This document shows, piece by piece, positions 53,138 to 62,638 of a DNA stretch of 64,000 nucleotides. A program made the translations under genes and the position numbers. The notes beneath the pieces are model-generated. The model had not been told where the DNA came from and did not search any database. It worked only from the letters and a program-made list of their open reading frames with translations. This DNA comes from Simkaniaceae bacterium. Its GTDB lineage: Bacteria > Chlamydiota > Chlamydiia > Chlamydiales > Simkaniaceae. The stretch spans positions 1,612,001 through 1,676,000 of the forward strand of contig CP073762.1 of NCBI GenBank assembly GCA_018399055.1. The letters are read 5' to 3'. Position 1 is the stretch's first letter, and each line of letters starts with the position of its first letter.

Positions 53138-54160
53138 ATGCAAGAAAATACAAGAGCAAAAGCTGCCGCAAAACGGCTCATCAACTGTACGACTGTTGAT
53201 GTAAACCAACTCATGCCCCTAAAATATGACTGGGCATGGGAACACTACCTCAATGGGTGTGCTAACCACTGGATGCCCACAGAGGTCCCTATGGGAAAGG
53301 ATATCGAGATTTGGAAATCAAATCAGCTATCTGACGCAGAGCGTCTTCTCATTATGAGAAACCTCGGGTTTTTCAGCACTGCTGAAAGTCTCGTAGCAAA
53401 CAATATTACCCTCGCAATCTATAAGTACCTCACAAACCCTGAGTGCCGCCAGTATCTATTGCGCCAAGCCTTTGAGGAAGCAATCCATACTCATACTTTT
53501 CACTATATCGTTGAGTCACTCAATCTCGATGAAGGTGAGATCTTTAACATGTACAATGAGATCGAAGCAATCCATGATAAAGACAAATTTGAAATGAAAC
53601 TTACCGAAGAGGTTCTTGCAGGAAACTTCGATACGTCAACTCTAGAAGGCGCACAAAAGTTCCTTGAAAACCTCATTGGATTCTACATCATCATGGAAGG
53701 GATTTTCTTTTATAGCGGTTTTGCGATGATCCTCTCTCTCCATCGTCAAAATAAGATGACTGGAATCGGAGAACAGTTCCAATATATCTTGCGCGATGAA
53801 ACGATCCACTTAAATTTTGGGATCGATCTGATCAATGGAATTAAAGAGGAAAACCCCGAGCTTTGGTCCCCTGACTTTCAAGACTACACAATCGGGAAAA
53901 TCCGTGAAGCTGTAGAACTTGAGATCCGTTACGCAGAAGAGTGTCTTCCTAAAGGAATCCTAGGCCTCACAGCGCCGATGTTTCGCGAGTATGCACAATA
54001 TATTGCAGACCGCCGCTTAGAGCGCATTGGACTTAAAACCCAGTACAACTCCAAAAACCCTTTTCCATGGATGAGTGAAACTATCGATTTAGGGAAGGAG
54101 AAGAACTTCTTTGAAACTCGCGTGACCGAGTATCAATCCTCATCCACCCTAACGTGGTAA
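53138..54160 (+). CDS. nrdB: Ribonucleotide reductase class Ic, small subunit
   Basis: 340 residues from ATG 53138 (AAGGAG seven bases upstream; ATG 53135 also possible). [16 protein letters not shown] and [19 protein letters not shown] carry metal ligands. In EEAIHTHTF the radical Tyr of class Ia is Phe, the class Ic mark known from C. trachomatis, which uses a Mn/Fe centre. [13 protein letters not shown] supplies the second half-site, and the tail [14 protein letters not shown] binds NrdA. Confidence 0.97.
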   Translation: MQENTRAKAAAKRLINCTTVDVNQLMPLKYDWAWEHYLNGCANHWMPTEVPMGKDIEIWKSNQLSDAERLLIMRNLGFFSTAESLVANNITLAIYKYLTNPECRQYLLRQAFEEAIHTHTFHYIVESLNLDEGEIFNMYNEIEAIHDKDKFEMKLTEEVLAGNFDTSTLEGAQKFLENLIGFYIIMEGIFFYSGFAMILSLHRQNKMTGIGEQFQYILRDETIHLNFGIDLINGIKEENPELWSPDFQDYTIGKIREAVELEIRYAEECLPKGILGLTAPMFREYAQYIADRRLERIGLKTQYNSKNPFPWMSETIDLGKEKNFFETRVTEYQSSSTLTW

Positions 54161-54164
54161 ATCA

Positions 54165-54188
54165 AAGGGCGCCTTTCGGCGCCCCTTT
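54165..54188 (+). terminator. Terminator of nrdAB
   Basis: AAAGGGCGCC-TTTC-GGCGCCCCTTTT: a 7-bp GC stem extended by A-T pairs, then T residues, a few bases after the nrdB stop. Confidence 0.85.
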
Positions 54189-54230
54189 TGTAACAACTAT
54201 AGCCTGAAAAGGAATCTATTCATAAGACGA

Positions 54231-55754
54231 TTACCCTTGGGGAATCAGTGCTTCCCTTGGCGGAAATAAATCCGCTGGCTTTGGAGTCCCTTGAAAGAGA
54301 GAGACTCTTCCAGCAAGGGAACCCACTCTATCTTTTATCGTAACTCCTGCAGAATAAATTCCACTTCCAACAGTTTTCCCTACGTGGACAATTGCAGCTC
54401 CTGTAGGCTTTAATACAGAATTATAGGTCGCAGAACCAACAGAATAGGCTCCATCGCGGACGATACAAAAAGGAACTTTTATGGTATTCCAAAAGGCAGA
54501 CATAACGTCTAAAGCAACATTGACGACTGCTTTGCAGCAGTACCAAATTGCTTGAACACACCCCTTAATAAGAGTGTATCCAGAATACATCACGGCACCG
54601 ATAAAGTTCGCTGTCGCACGTACAAGCCCTGCAATGATTGTCAAACTAATCGCAGCCATTGCAATGGCGTAGGTTGCTGCTGTGACTCCCAAGATTCCAT
54701 GGACAGCATACTTCACTGCAGGTTTGTTATCCATATGGTGTCGTACAAACTGAATCCCTTGTAATCCATTTCGGTAGGCACTTCTGGCCATTTCTCTAGC
54801 CTCAACATAATACCATCTAGCATGGTGAATGTTAAATCTATCTCCCCCGGGATAGGGTGCAGGGTTGAATGCCGCTTGAGGAGCAGGAAGAGGGTTTGCT
54901 ACAGGGGCTGCTACAAGGGCTGCTGTAAGAGCTACTGTAAGGGCTTCTTGGGCTGCTTCTGGGGCTGCAAGGGCTGCTGCAAGAGCTGCTGTAAGGGCTT
55001 CTTGGGCTGCTCCTGGAGCTACAAGGGCTGCCGCAAGAACTGCTGCAAGGGCTTCAGGGTTTGCTTCTGGGGCTGCAAAGGCTGCTGCAAGAGCTACTGC
55101 AAGGGCTTCAGGGTTTGCTTCTGGGGCTGCAAGAGCTGCTGCAAGGGCTTCAGGGTTTGCTTCTGGAGCTGCTTCAAGAGCTGCTGTAAGGGCTGCCGGA
55201 AAGGCTGCTACAAAGGCCACAGGGTTTCGTACAAAGGCTTCAGGGTTTGCTACAGGCAAAGGCTCTGGAGCAGGAGCATTAAAGAAATTATCAACTCTAT
55301 AGCCAAAGATGAGTGCTGCAACAATAGCAGCTGTTACCGCTCCTTGGAAGCTAACCGATACAAGACTTCCTAAAACACCAATAGCCTGTCCTATAACACC
55401 TAAACCCCCACCAATAACATCACTAAAAATAAAATGAGCTGCTCCTCCTAGGAGATCTTTAAAAACAAGCTCTAAGACCATTTTGATGACTTCACCTAAA
55501 CCCACCACGAAATTATGACCAACAGGCAGCGTGCCAACAACCAAATCAATTCCCGTTCCAATTGGAGTCATATAAGTCAAACCAAGGATCATTAATGCAC
55601 TAGTAGCTACACCAGTTATTTGGAGTACTGTCTCTCCATTCTTTCCAAACAAATCCTGGCATTTCTGATCGTAATACTGGTAAGCTCCCGTTTGAGCTGC
55701 TCTTTGAGCTGCTCTTTGAACAAACCCATTACAATAATTTCTTAATCCTTCCAT
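54231..55754 (-). CDS. Ala-rich repeat membrane protein
   Basis: About 507 residues from ATG 55754 (GTG 55763 also open). Hydrophobic segments flank residues ~50-75 and ~120-165. Residues ~180-300 are imperfect repeats such as APEANPEALAAALA with variants PGAAQEALTAALAAAL. After NPAPYPGGDRF comes a second region with two long hydrophobic stretches (YAVHGILGVTAATYAIAMAA, VMYSGYTLIKGCVQAIWYCC). The bilobed hydrophobic pattern recalls inclusion-membrane proteins, but this is inference. No family recognised. Confidence 0.65.
   Translation of the reverse strand: MEGLRNYCNGFVQRAAQRAAQTGAYQYYDQKCQDLFGKNGETVLQITGVATSALMILGLTYMTPIGTGIDLVVGTLPVGHNFVVGLGEVIKMVLELVFKDLLGGAAHFIFSDVIGGGLGVIGQAIGVLGSLVSVSFQGAVTAAIVAALIFGYRVDNFFNAPAPEPLPVANPEAFVRNPVAFVAAFPAALTAALEAAPEANPEALAAALAAPEANPEALAVALAAAFAAPEANPEALAAVLAAALVAPGAAQEALTAALAAALAAPEAAQEALTVALTAALVAAPVANPLPAPQAAFNPAPYPGGDRFNIHHARWYYVEAREMARSAYRNGLQGIQFVRHHMDNKPAVKYAVHGILGVTAATYAIAMAAISLTIIAGLVRATANFIGAVMYSGYTLIKGCVQAIWYCCKAVVNVALDVMSAFWNTIKVPFCIVRDGAYSVGSATYNSVLKPTGAAIVHVGKTVGSGIYSAGVTIKDRVGSLAGRVSLFQGTPKPADLFPPREALIPQG
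54880..55260. repeat. Low-complexity repeats in the Ala-rich gene
   Basis: Recurring GGCTGCTGCAAG/GGGCTTCAGGG units, near 39-57 bases apart, all multiples of three, encode the PEANPEAL repeats. Units near 55060-55170 are almost identical, so slippage and length change are likely. Confidence 0.7.
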
Positions 55755-56001
55755 TTTTATCACCCTTTTGCTGAATTTCCGGTGGGAAGTATAAGAAAAA
55801 CAAGAATTTTATAAAAGATTTTTCCAATCCATGTAAGCCCAAAGTGATTGATGTCACCAATGTCGCAAGGGTGCACCTACTAAGTAGCTAATTGATAGCG
55901 AATTACAGGTTACGTCCGCGCCTGGTAAATATTATATTTAATTGCAGTTATTCTGGAGAATTTGATAAACTTCTCTCCATATTTACAACTAAGAGAAGTT
56001 T

Positions 56002-57129
56002 ATGGAAGCTATTATTGATGGAATTGAAGCCTTAGTCTTTGGAAATCCTTGCGAGGGAGATAAACGTGTAGACGAAACCCATCGTATAATAGCAACGAAT
56101 ATCGATGGAGAGGATATCGATAGTCGGATTCAAAAAGCTCAGGTCATAATTTTGCTTGAACAACGGAATAAAGAGGGAAACAACTGTCAAGAAACCAAGC
56201 ACTTAAATGGACGTATTATCCGTCATGACTTCAATAAAGGGGACCACCTTCTTTCTAAAGAAGTCTTGAAACTTCTAGGCTCAGTAGAAAAGGATGTTGA
56301 TCTTGGGTATCTTCCTTATTCCATAAGAAGGCATTCTCAAAGCTTGGACACACAGACCCTCTCTAAAGATGAGATAAAGGTTATACAGCATTGGCAACAA
56401 ATTATTGACCAAACCCTCACTGCATGCGCCATGCGATTTCTATCCACACAATTTTTCAGGAATATTTTTGTTCGCTACCCGAATGATTCACAAAATCTTC
56501 TTCAATTGCTCTATACGGATGATTGGGAGTCTCATTATGACTCGATAAAGTTACTAAACAAACAGGATGAGGTTGAGTATCTTAATGAGTTTATCAAAAA
56601 GTTGATTGCTGAACTCAAGCAGTGCGAAGAAACGATGATGAGTTTTTCTCACCAGAAATCCTTACCAGGAAACACGGAACTGGTCGACAGAATCTTTTCC
56701 TCTTTAGAAAAAGCTCAAAAGGTATGGGTGGTTGCGGACGAATCTCGAGGAAGATACACGCACCCTTTGAACGAAAAAGCAGTGACCCACCTTTATGAAT
56801 CTCTAGAAAGTCAAAATATTAACTATATTACCTTGAAAGCTCTTACAAGTAGTAATAAAGACTTGGCATTTTCTCACGATAAAACACTTATTTCTCAAAT
56901 AGAAACTGAAGAAACTGAATCGTTTGAAAAAACTCGAGAATCCTTACGCAAAGAGTTTGAATTTACCTATCCTGACGGTACGTCTCTTCAAGAACAATAT
57001 ACCCATACTACAGAAGTTTTTAGATCTCTGGAAAAAACCATCAAGACAATTGATGATTATCAGGAAGGGTTAGCTCTAAAGGGCTTCTATGCGCAGCTAT
57101 CGCTAGAGAAAGCTCTAGAATGGAATTAG
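56002..57129 (+). CDS. Unassigned soluble protein
   Basis: 375 residues without signal or membrane segment; helix-rich (EVEYLNEFIKKLIAELKQCEETMMSF) with a C-terminal heptad-like stretch (FEKTRESLRKEFEF). AGAGAAG lies before the ATG. No family recognised. It lies between two other long unassigned genes in a block absent from the Chlamydia order, so it is a candidate lineage-specific or effector protein. Confidence 0.6.
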   Translation: MEAIIDGIEALVFGNPCEGDKRVDETHRIIATNIDGEDIDSRIQKAQVIILLEQRNKEGNNCQETKHLNGRIIRHDFNKGDHLLSKEVLKLLGSVEKDVDLGYLPYSIRRHSQSLDTQTLSKDEIKVIQHWQQIIDQTLTACAMRFLSTQFFRNIFVRYPNDSQNLLQLLYTDDWESHYDSIKLLNKQDEVEYLNEFIKKLIAELKQCEETMMSFSHQKSLPGNTELVDRIFSSLEKAQKVWVVADESRGRYTHPLNEKAVTHLYESLESQNINYITLKALTSSNKDLAFSHDKTLISQIETEETESFEKTRESLRKEFEFTYPDGTSLQEQYTHTTEVFRSLEKTIKTIDDYQEGLALKGFYAQLSLEKALEWN

Positions 57130-57171
57130 ATTCCCTTTCTAAGAGCTTTCTTTAATTTACATTGACACATT

Positions 57172-59043
57172 TTATTCTGTTTCAATTTGCTTTTCGATGA
57201 GAATTCCAGTTGAAACATAATGATTGAGAAGCCTTTTTCCTATCATTTCAATCTCGCGGTCGCGAGGATCTTGGAATCTCATAAGAGTATCTGCAGCCAA
57301 GAAAAGAAAGAGTGATGTCGAAAGAAAAGCTTGGCGATCCTCACAACGGGTAATCGACTCTCCAAGATCGAGCATAAGTTGGTGAACAGAGCGATACGCA
57401 TCGTCTCGAGAAATCTTCTCCCTCTCTCGGAGATGGATGGGAGTCTCTGCCTCGCGATGCCTTTGAGCAATAGCTGCAAGTTCTTGTGCTAAAGAATCGA
57501 GCTCTACTGTAGAAAGGATATTTTCTTCTGCAGGCTGCTCTAAATGACCAGCCCAATCGCCTTCAACTCTTTGCCGCATTTCACCGATATTGATCTCACG
57601 GATTTGGTTACGGGCCCATTTTCGAATCTCTTCGTGGCTATCGCTAAATAGAATAAGATCGAGAGGACCATGCTTATCAAAAATCATCATTTTTTCGACG
57701 AGAGCGACAAATTCACTCTCCGAAAGTTCTGCATGAAGCGGAACAAAATGTTCCTTAATTTTTAGTGCTTCAACAGTTGGAGCTTCAGTGGAAGTATGCA
57801 TCCACTGCCCAATTCTGTCTGCGGAAAGCTCTCGAGCTTCAGGTCGGATCACTTCCTGAACAGCTTCATCTTCTTCAAGGTGTCCTAAAAGGCTTCGTAT
57901 TTGATCGGATTCTGAAGTCAATGCAGCTAAGAACTCCTCATTTGAATCCCCACCATTAGCGCCAAGGATGAACTGGTTAAGAGGACTACGATCAACAATC
58001 CCTTCCAAGTGCTCGGGAGCAACTAACTGGCCTGGATTATCTTTTGCCCTATGAAATGCAAGAATCATACAACTACGAGAAAATCCTTCTTCTGTTCGAT
58101 ATCGATGGTGAACAAGAGATCCTGCAGCAAAAACCGTCGTTAAAGGCTTTTCAGCATGAGTCACTTCAACAACCATTGGAGTTTCTGAACCTCGCACTTC
58201 TTTCTGAAATTGAAAAACTCTATCGATACTTTCAGCTGTGGTAAAAATGCTGGCATTTTCACTTGACCATGCACCTCTTGACTCATCAACAAAACAATTT
58301 CGAGAGCCTTTGTGTGTCCCGGGAAGGAAGACAAAGTTTTGCCCTTTAGGACCACTTGGTTTATCCTTTTCCCAAGTTAAAATCACCTTATACTCATCAT
58401 TAAAAGGTGTGTTATCAATATGAAGCATGTTATCTTGAGCTAAAACGGAAATAGGTTCTGCATCTTTGCCTCGGGCATCAACGGCTCGAATAGGGCCTCC
58501 TACACGATACGAAACAAGCGCAACAAGAACCGGATGAAGAAACGCTTCATTAAACGCTTTGTCTGCTAAAAAGTCAGGGTGGTTTGCAAGGTTCACATAC
58601 GAATGGATCCAACTTTTACTTCCTGACTCAGCTAGAATATGGTTATAACGGGCAATGAGTTGTTCAAAGCTTGCAGTTTCCAATATCGATCCAAAGATCA
58701 CAGCTCCATTTTCATCAAGGTTTTCTGCTAAACTTTGAAAACTTGCAACCATCTTGGCAGCTTCTACAGGTCCATAACGGTCAACCCATGAATTTCTGAG
58801 GGTTTCGAGCATCTGCCCTCTAAACGCATCCTTACCATCAGCATCAGCAAATCGCTTATAAACAGACGCTTCTTTAACCATACCTTTCGGAACAAGATCA
58901 GGAATGATCCTCGCTGCTCCAGTCCTCTCTGCAACGAGCTGATGAACTCTTTCAGATTGGAGATCCAAGTCTACTCGATAAGTTTTTGGAGTTTGTTCTG
59001 GTATTGATATATGTGACTGCTGATCAACAGTTAATGTTGCCAT
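57172..59043 (-). CDS. Putative Fe(II)/2-oxoglutarate oxygenase (PhyH-like) with extra C-terminal domain
   Basis: 623 residues. Residues ~200-330 fit a double-stranded beta-helix oxygenase. MLHIDNTPFNDEYKVIL gives His208-x-Asp210, FVFLPGTHKGSR resembles the PhyH F-x-P-G-S-H-K segment, and SLVHHRYRTEEGFSRS gives His312/313 and, ten residues on, Arg323 in an R-x-S that would bind 2-oxoglutarate. The ~290-residue C-terminal part is helical and unassigned. Substrate unknown. Divergent from the APS-kinase-like gene. Confidence 0.62.
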   Translation of the reverse strand: MATLTVDQQSHISIPEQTPKTYRVDLDLQSERVHQLVAERTGAARIIPDLVPKGMVKEASVYKRFADADGKDAFRGQMLETLRNSWVDRYGPVEAAKMVASFQSLAENLDENGAVIFGSILETASFEQLIARYNHILAESGSKSWIHSYVNLANHPDFLADKAFNEAFLHPVLVALVSYRVGGPIRAVDARGKDAEPISVLAQDNMLHIDNTPFNDEYKVILTWEKDKPSGPKGQNFVFLPGTHKGSRNCFVDESRGAWSSENASIFTTAESIDRVFQFQKEVRGSETPMVVEVTHAEKPLTTVFAAGSLVHHRYRTEEGFSRSCMILAFHRAKDNPGQLVAPEHLEGIVDRSPLNQFILGANGGDSNEEFLAALTSESDQIRSLLGHLEEDEAVQEVIRPEARELSADRIGQWMHTSTEAPTVEALKIKEHFVPLHAELSESEFVALVEKMMIFDKHGPLDLILFSDSHEEIRKWARNQIREINIGEMRQRVEGDWAGHLEQPAEENILSTVELDSLAQELAAIAQRHREAETPIHLREREKISRDDAYRSVHQLMLDLGESITRCEDRQAFLSTSLFLFLAADTLMRFQDPRDREIEMIGKRLLNHYVSTGILIEKQIETE

Positions 59044-59179
59044 AAAAGTACCCTCTTCTTTACCCTCTATTTATTATATTATAGCAAAATCTTTAATAAT
59101 ATTGAACTAAATGCTAAACTACTGTTTACTAGTAAGATGCAGAAAGTAATTATTTTAAATCATTAAAAGAGAATATATT

Positions 59180-59674
59180 ATGTCGCTTATTTGGCTCACA
59201 GGATTTTCAGGATCAGGAAAGTCAACCATCGCAGAGGCTTTTCACCAAATCAATAAAGCTCCCATTTTGGACGGGGATAAAGTACGTGAACAGCTCGAAA
59301 AAGGACACGTTCATGGAGTCGAAGGTCAAAGACAAAACCTTGAAGCTATCATTACGGTAGCAAAAAAATTTCTGCAAACAAACCCTTATATAATTGCTGC
59401 CTTCGTCAGTCCAAAAAAAGAACTGAGAGCACAGATTAAGCAAGAAATCGAGTCAGAAGGATACCGATTCATCCTAGTCCATGTTCAAGCGTCGATTGAG
59501 GCATGTCAACGTCGAGATCCTAAAAGCCTCTATCAAAGGCTCAATCTCGGCGAAGATATCAAACTTGCTGGGATCAATGTTCCTTATGACATCCCGGAAA
59601 AGCCTGATATTATTTGCAAAACCGAGGAAATGTCTGCAGAACAATGTGCTCAAGAAATTTTGAAGCAAATATAA
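59180..59674 (+). CDS. Adenylylsulfate kinase-like protein
   Basis: 164 residues: LIWLTGFSGSGKSTIAEAF (P-loop), ILDGDKVREQL, VEGQRQNLEAIITVAKKF, IAAFVSPKKELR, ILVHVQASIEACQRRDPKSLYQRL and GINVPYDIPEKPD, all as in APS kinase CysC though shorter. No sulfurylase or reductase genes are nearby, so PAPS supply for a sulfotransferase or another nucleotide role is as likely as assimilation. The M16 protease gene starts 12 bases after its stop. Confidence 0.82.
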   Translation: MSLIWLTGFSGSGKSTIAEAFHQINKAPILDGDKVREQLEKGHVHGVEGQRQNLEAIITVAKKFLQTNPYIIAAFVSPKKELRAQIKQEIESEGYRFILVHVQASIEACQRRDPKSLYQRLNLGEDIKLAGINVPYDIPEKPDIICKTEEMSAEQCAQEILKQI

Positions 59675-59686
59675 TGCGTTTTAAGT

Positions 59687-62581
59687 ATGATGGGGGAAAT
59701 GGAAAACGCAGCATCAAAAAAAGTTGGCGATCGATACCGCGATTATGTTTACACTAAAGTTCTTCCTCTGGAAGAGCTTCAGATGGTGCTCTATGAACTG
59801 ACCCATGAACCTACCAGCGCAAGGGTAGTCCATTTAGAGGCTGATGATCCAGAAAATCTTTTTTGTTTATCCCTTCAAACACTTCCAAGTGACTCAACTG
59901 GTGTCGCCCATATTTTAGAACACACGGTGTTATGTGGTTCCAAGAAATTTCCCGTAAAAGATCCCTTTTTCTCCATGGCCCGTCGCAGCTTGAACACCTT
60001 TATGAATGCGATGACAGGAGCCGATTTCACCTGTTATCCCGCTGCTTCTCAAGTAGAAAAAGACTTCTATAACCTTCTCGAAGTTTATCTCGATGCCGTC
60101 TTTTATCCTGAGCTTAAAGAAATGAGTTTTTTGCAAGAAGGACACAGACTCGAGCTCGACCCTAACCTCGTTTACAAAGGGGTGGTTTACAATGAAATGA
60201 AAGGAAGCCTTTCCAACCCTGAAACAAGACTTTGGCATGAACTGACAAAATATTTAACCCCTGATTTAACCTATGCGTTTAACTCAGGAGGAGAGCCGAA
60301 AGAAATTCCTAATTTAACTTGGGAACAGCTCAAAGAATTCCATGCGACTTATTATCACCCCAGCCGCTGCATCTTCTTCTTTTATGGCAGCCTTTCCCTT
60401 GAAAATCACTTGGATTTTGTTGCAAAAAATGCTCTTAAGGGCGTAAAAAAACTTCCCCCTCTTGAAAAAATACCCAAGCAAAAACGATTCGAAAAACCCC
60501 AAACACATGAAGGGAAGTACCCCGGAGAAAATGGGCAACAGTTCGTGTCGTTTTCTTGGCTTACCTGCCCAATAGACAATCAGGAAGACGCTCTTGCACT
60601 TGCGCTTATCGACTCGATTTTGATGGAAACCGACGCCTCTCCCCTAAAACATGCGCTTCTAAAATCAAAGCTCTGCACTCAAGCCGATGGATATCTTGAT
60701 ACCGATATGAGCGAAATTCCTTACGTCATTATTTGTCGTGGTTGCGGCGCTGGAAGCGCTGAAAAGCTTAAGCAAATCGTTTTAGATACATTAGAAGGCC
60801 TGAAGATCCAACCAGAGCAAATTGAAGCAGCAATTCATCAATTAGAATTTTCTCGATTAGAGATCACAGGGGACTACGGCCCTTTTGGACTGACCCTTTT
60901 TATGCGCTCCATTCTTGCTATGCAACATGGATGCCCCACTGAAAACGCCTTAACGGTCTATAGTCAATTTAAAAAGCTGCGACTTCTAGTGAAAAATCGA
61001 GAGTTTCTATCAGGGATCATCCGGAAGTATTTCCTCGACAACCCCCACTTTTTGACCCACATTTTTTCTCCTGATAACACCCTGGAAAAGCGTGAACAAG
61101 AGGAAGAAAAAAAACGCCTCAAAACAATCGAACAAACGCTTACGAAAAAAGACTGCGACGCCATTAAAAAACAGACCAAAGCTTTAGAAAAATATCAAGA
61201 AAAAGTAGAATCCCAGTCTCTCGATTGTCTTCCTAAAATCGATATGGAAGACGTCCCTAAAGAGGTTACAGATTTTCATCTTGAGCATGAGCAAGTTGAA
61301 CAACTCACCATCTTTCATCATGAGTGCTTTACCAACCATATTGTTTATACGCGGATGCTTTTTGATCTCCCGCAGATCCCCTATGAAGATCTTCCCTATC
61401 TTCAGCTATTGATTTCCATTCTTCCAGAGCTCGGAGCAGGAGGAAGAGACTACCGCGTGAACCTTGACTATATCAACTTGTACCTAGGAGACTTTGGAAC
61501 CTCTCTAAGCCTCTACCCACAGATCGGTGATCCAAATCATCTAAGGCCAGCTTTTGGATTTAAGGGAAAGGTCCTTAATCGAAATCTTTCAAAACTGTTT
61601 TCACTCTTTTCTGACATTTGCATGACTCCCGACTTGAAAGACAAGGGCCGGATCAAAGAGCTAATCCTCCAAATTCACACCTCCCTCGAGAACCGTCTCA
61701 CTAGAAGCGCTATGACTTACGCCATTCAACGCTCAGCCAGAATATTCTCTTTGACACCCTTTATCAGTGACGCACTAAATGGCCTCACCTACTTTCAATT
61801 TATTAGGAAAATCGTTAAGAACATCGATAAGAACCTCCCTCACCTTATCGAGAAGTTTTTGCAACTAAAAGCAAGTTTATTTCACTTTACGTCGCCTCAC
61901 CTGCTTCTTAGTTGTGATAAAGATCAGTACCGCATGCTGTCCAAAGAAAAATTTTTCGATCTCTCAAGCCTTCCTTCAAAACCCTTTACACCTTGGGAAG
62001 GTTATTCACTCCCCAGCTCAGGAACATCAGAAGCCCGTACCATCTCATCACCCGTTGCTTTTTCTTCCTTAGGAATGAAAACAATTACCCACTCCCCAGC
62101 CCTATCGGTATCTACCGACCTTATGGAAAATACTTTTCTCCATAAAAAACTACGGGAACAGGGCGGAGCCTACGGCGGCGGTGCGAATTATAATCCTCTA
62201 ACAGGAAGCTACTACCTCTATTCCTACCGTGATCCTCATATCTCCTCAACATTTGAAACCTTTCTCGAGGGAATTACCCGAATCGCTAAGGGGAAATTCA
62301 CTGAGCGAGATCTCACCGAAGCAAAGCTTGGAATTCTCCAGGATGCTGACTCTCCAGTTTCTCCTGGTAGCCGAGCAAGCGTTGCCTATTCTTACTTTCG
62401 CGAAGGTCAAACAAAAAAAACGCGAGAGGAATTCCGAGATCATCTTTTAAGTGTCACTAAAGAAGAGGTGAAAGAAGCCGTCAAGGAAAAGCTCGATCCT
62501 TCGAGTGCGATCAAGGCCACGTTTGCTGGTGATGCGCTTTTAAAAAATGAAAATCCCGGAATAAAAATCGAACCTATTTAG
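59687..62581 (+). CDS. Insulinase-like M16C metalloprotease (PreP-type)
   Basis: 964 residues. GVAHILEHTVLCGSKKFPVKDPF has the inverted zinc motif HxxEH, and VYNEMKGSLSNPETRLW the third ligand Glu. The C-terminal half has REQGGAYGGGANYNPLTGSYYLYSYRDP, the Arg-Tyr substrate loop. The size and one-chain layout match presequence protease relatives that degrade peptides. Equivalent in position to CT824, next to htrA (CT823). ATG 59699 is an alternative start. Confidence 0.93.
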   Translation: MMGEMENAASKKVGDRYRDYVYTKVLPLEELQMVLYELTHEPTSARVVHLEADDPENLFCLSLQTLPSDSTGVAHILEHTVLCGSKKFPVKDPFFSMARRSLNTFMNAMTGADFTCYPAASQVEKDFYNLLEVYLDAVFYPELKEMSFLQEGHRLELDPNLVYKGVVYNEMKGSLSNPETRLWHELTKYLTPDLTYAFNSGGEPKEIPNLTWEQLKEFHATYYHPSRCIFFFYGSLSLENHLDFVAKNALKGVKKLPPLEKIPKQKRFEKPQTHEGKYPGENGQQFVSFSWLTCPIDNQEDALALALIDSILMETDASPLKHALLKSKLCTQADGYLDTDMSEIPYVIICRGCGAGSAEKLKQIVLDTLEGLKIQPEQIEAAIHQLEFSRLEITGDYGPFGLTLFMRSILAMQHGCPTENALTVYSQFKKLRLLVKNREFLSGIIRKYFLDNPHFLTHIFSPDNTLEKREQEEEKKRLKTIEQTLTKKDCDAIKKQTKALEKYQEKVESQSLDCLPKIDMEDVPKEVTDFHLEHEQVEQLTIFHHECFTNHIVYTRMLFDLPQIPYEDLPYLQLLISILPELGAGGRDYRVNLDYINLYLGDFGTSLSLYPQIGDPNHLRPAFGFKGKVLNRNLSKLFSLFSDICMTPDLKDKGRIKELILQIHTSLENRLTRSAMTYAIQRSARIFSLTPFISDALNGLTYFQFIRKIVKNIDKNLPHLIEKFLQLKASLFHFTSPHLLLSCDKDQYRMLSKEKFFDLSSLPSKPFTPWEGYSLPSSGTSEARTISSPVAFSSLGMKTITHSPALSVSTDLMENTFLHKKLREQGGAYGGGANYNPLTGSYYLYSYRDPHISSTFETFLEGITRIAKGKFTERDLTEAKLGILQDADSPVSPGSRASVAYSYFREGQTKKTREEFRDHLLSVTKEEVKEAVKEKLDPSSAIKATFAGDALLKNENPGIKIEPI

Positions 62582-62638
62582 GGTTTTCTAAAAAACACTC
62601 TTTGAGTTATGCTCAGGCATTAATTTAGGAGTTTAGAA

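Noticed and set aside
54822-55373. Cys/Lys-rich 183-codon ORF on the plus strand
   Set aside because: It is the antisense reading of the Ala-rich repeats of the minus-strand gene; GCC/GCT/GCA codons read in reverse give Cys, Gly and Ser by necessity. No start signal.
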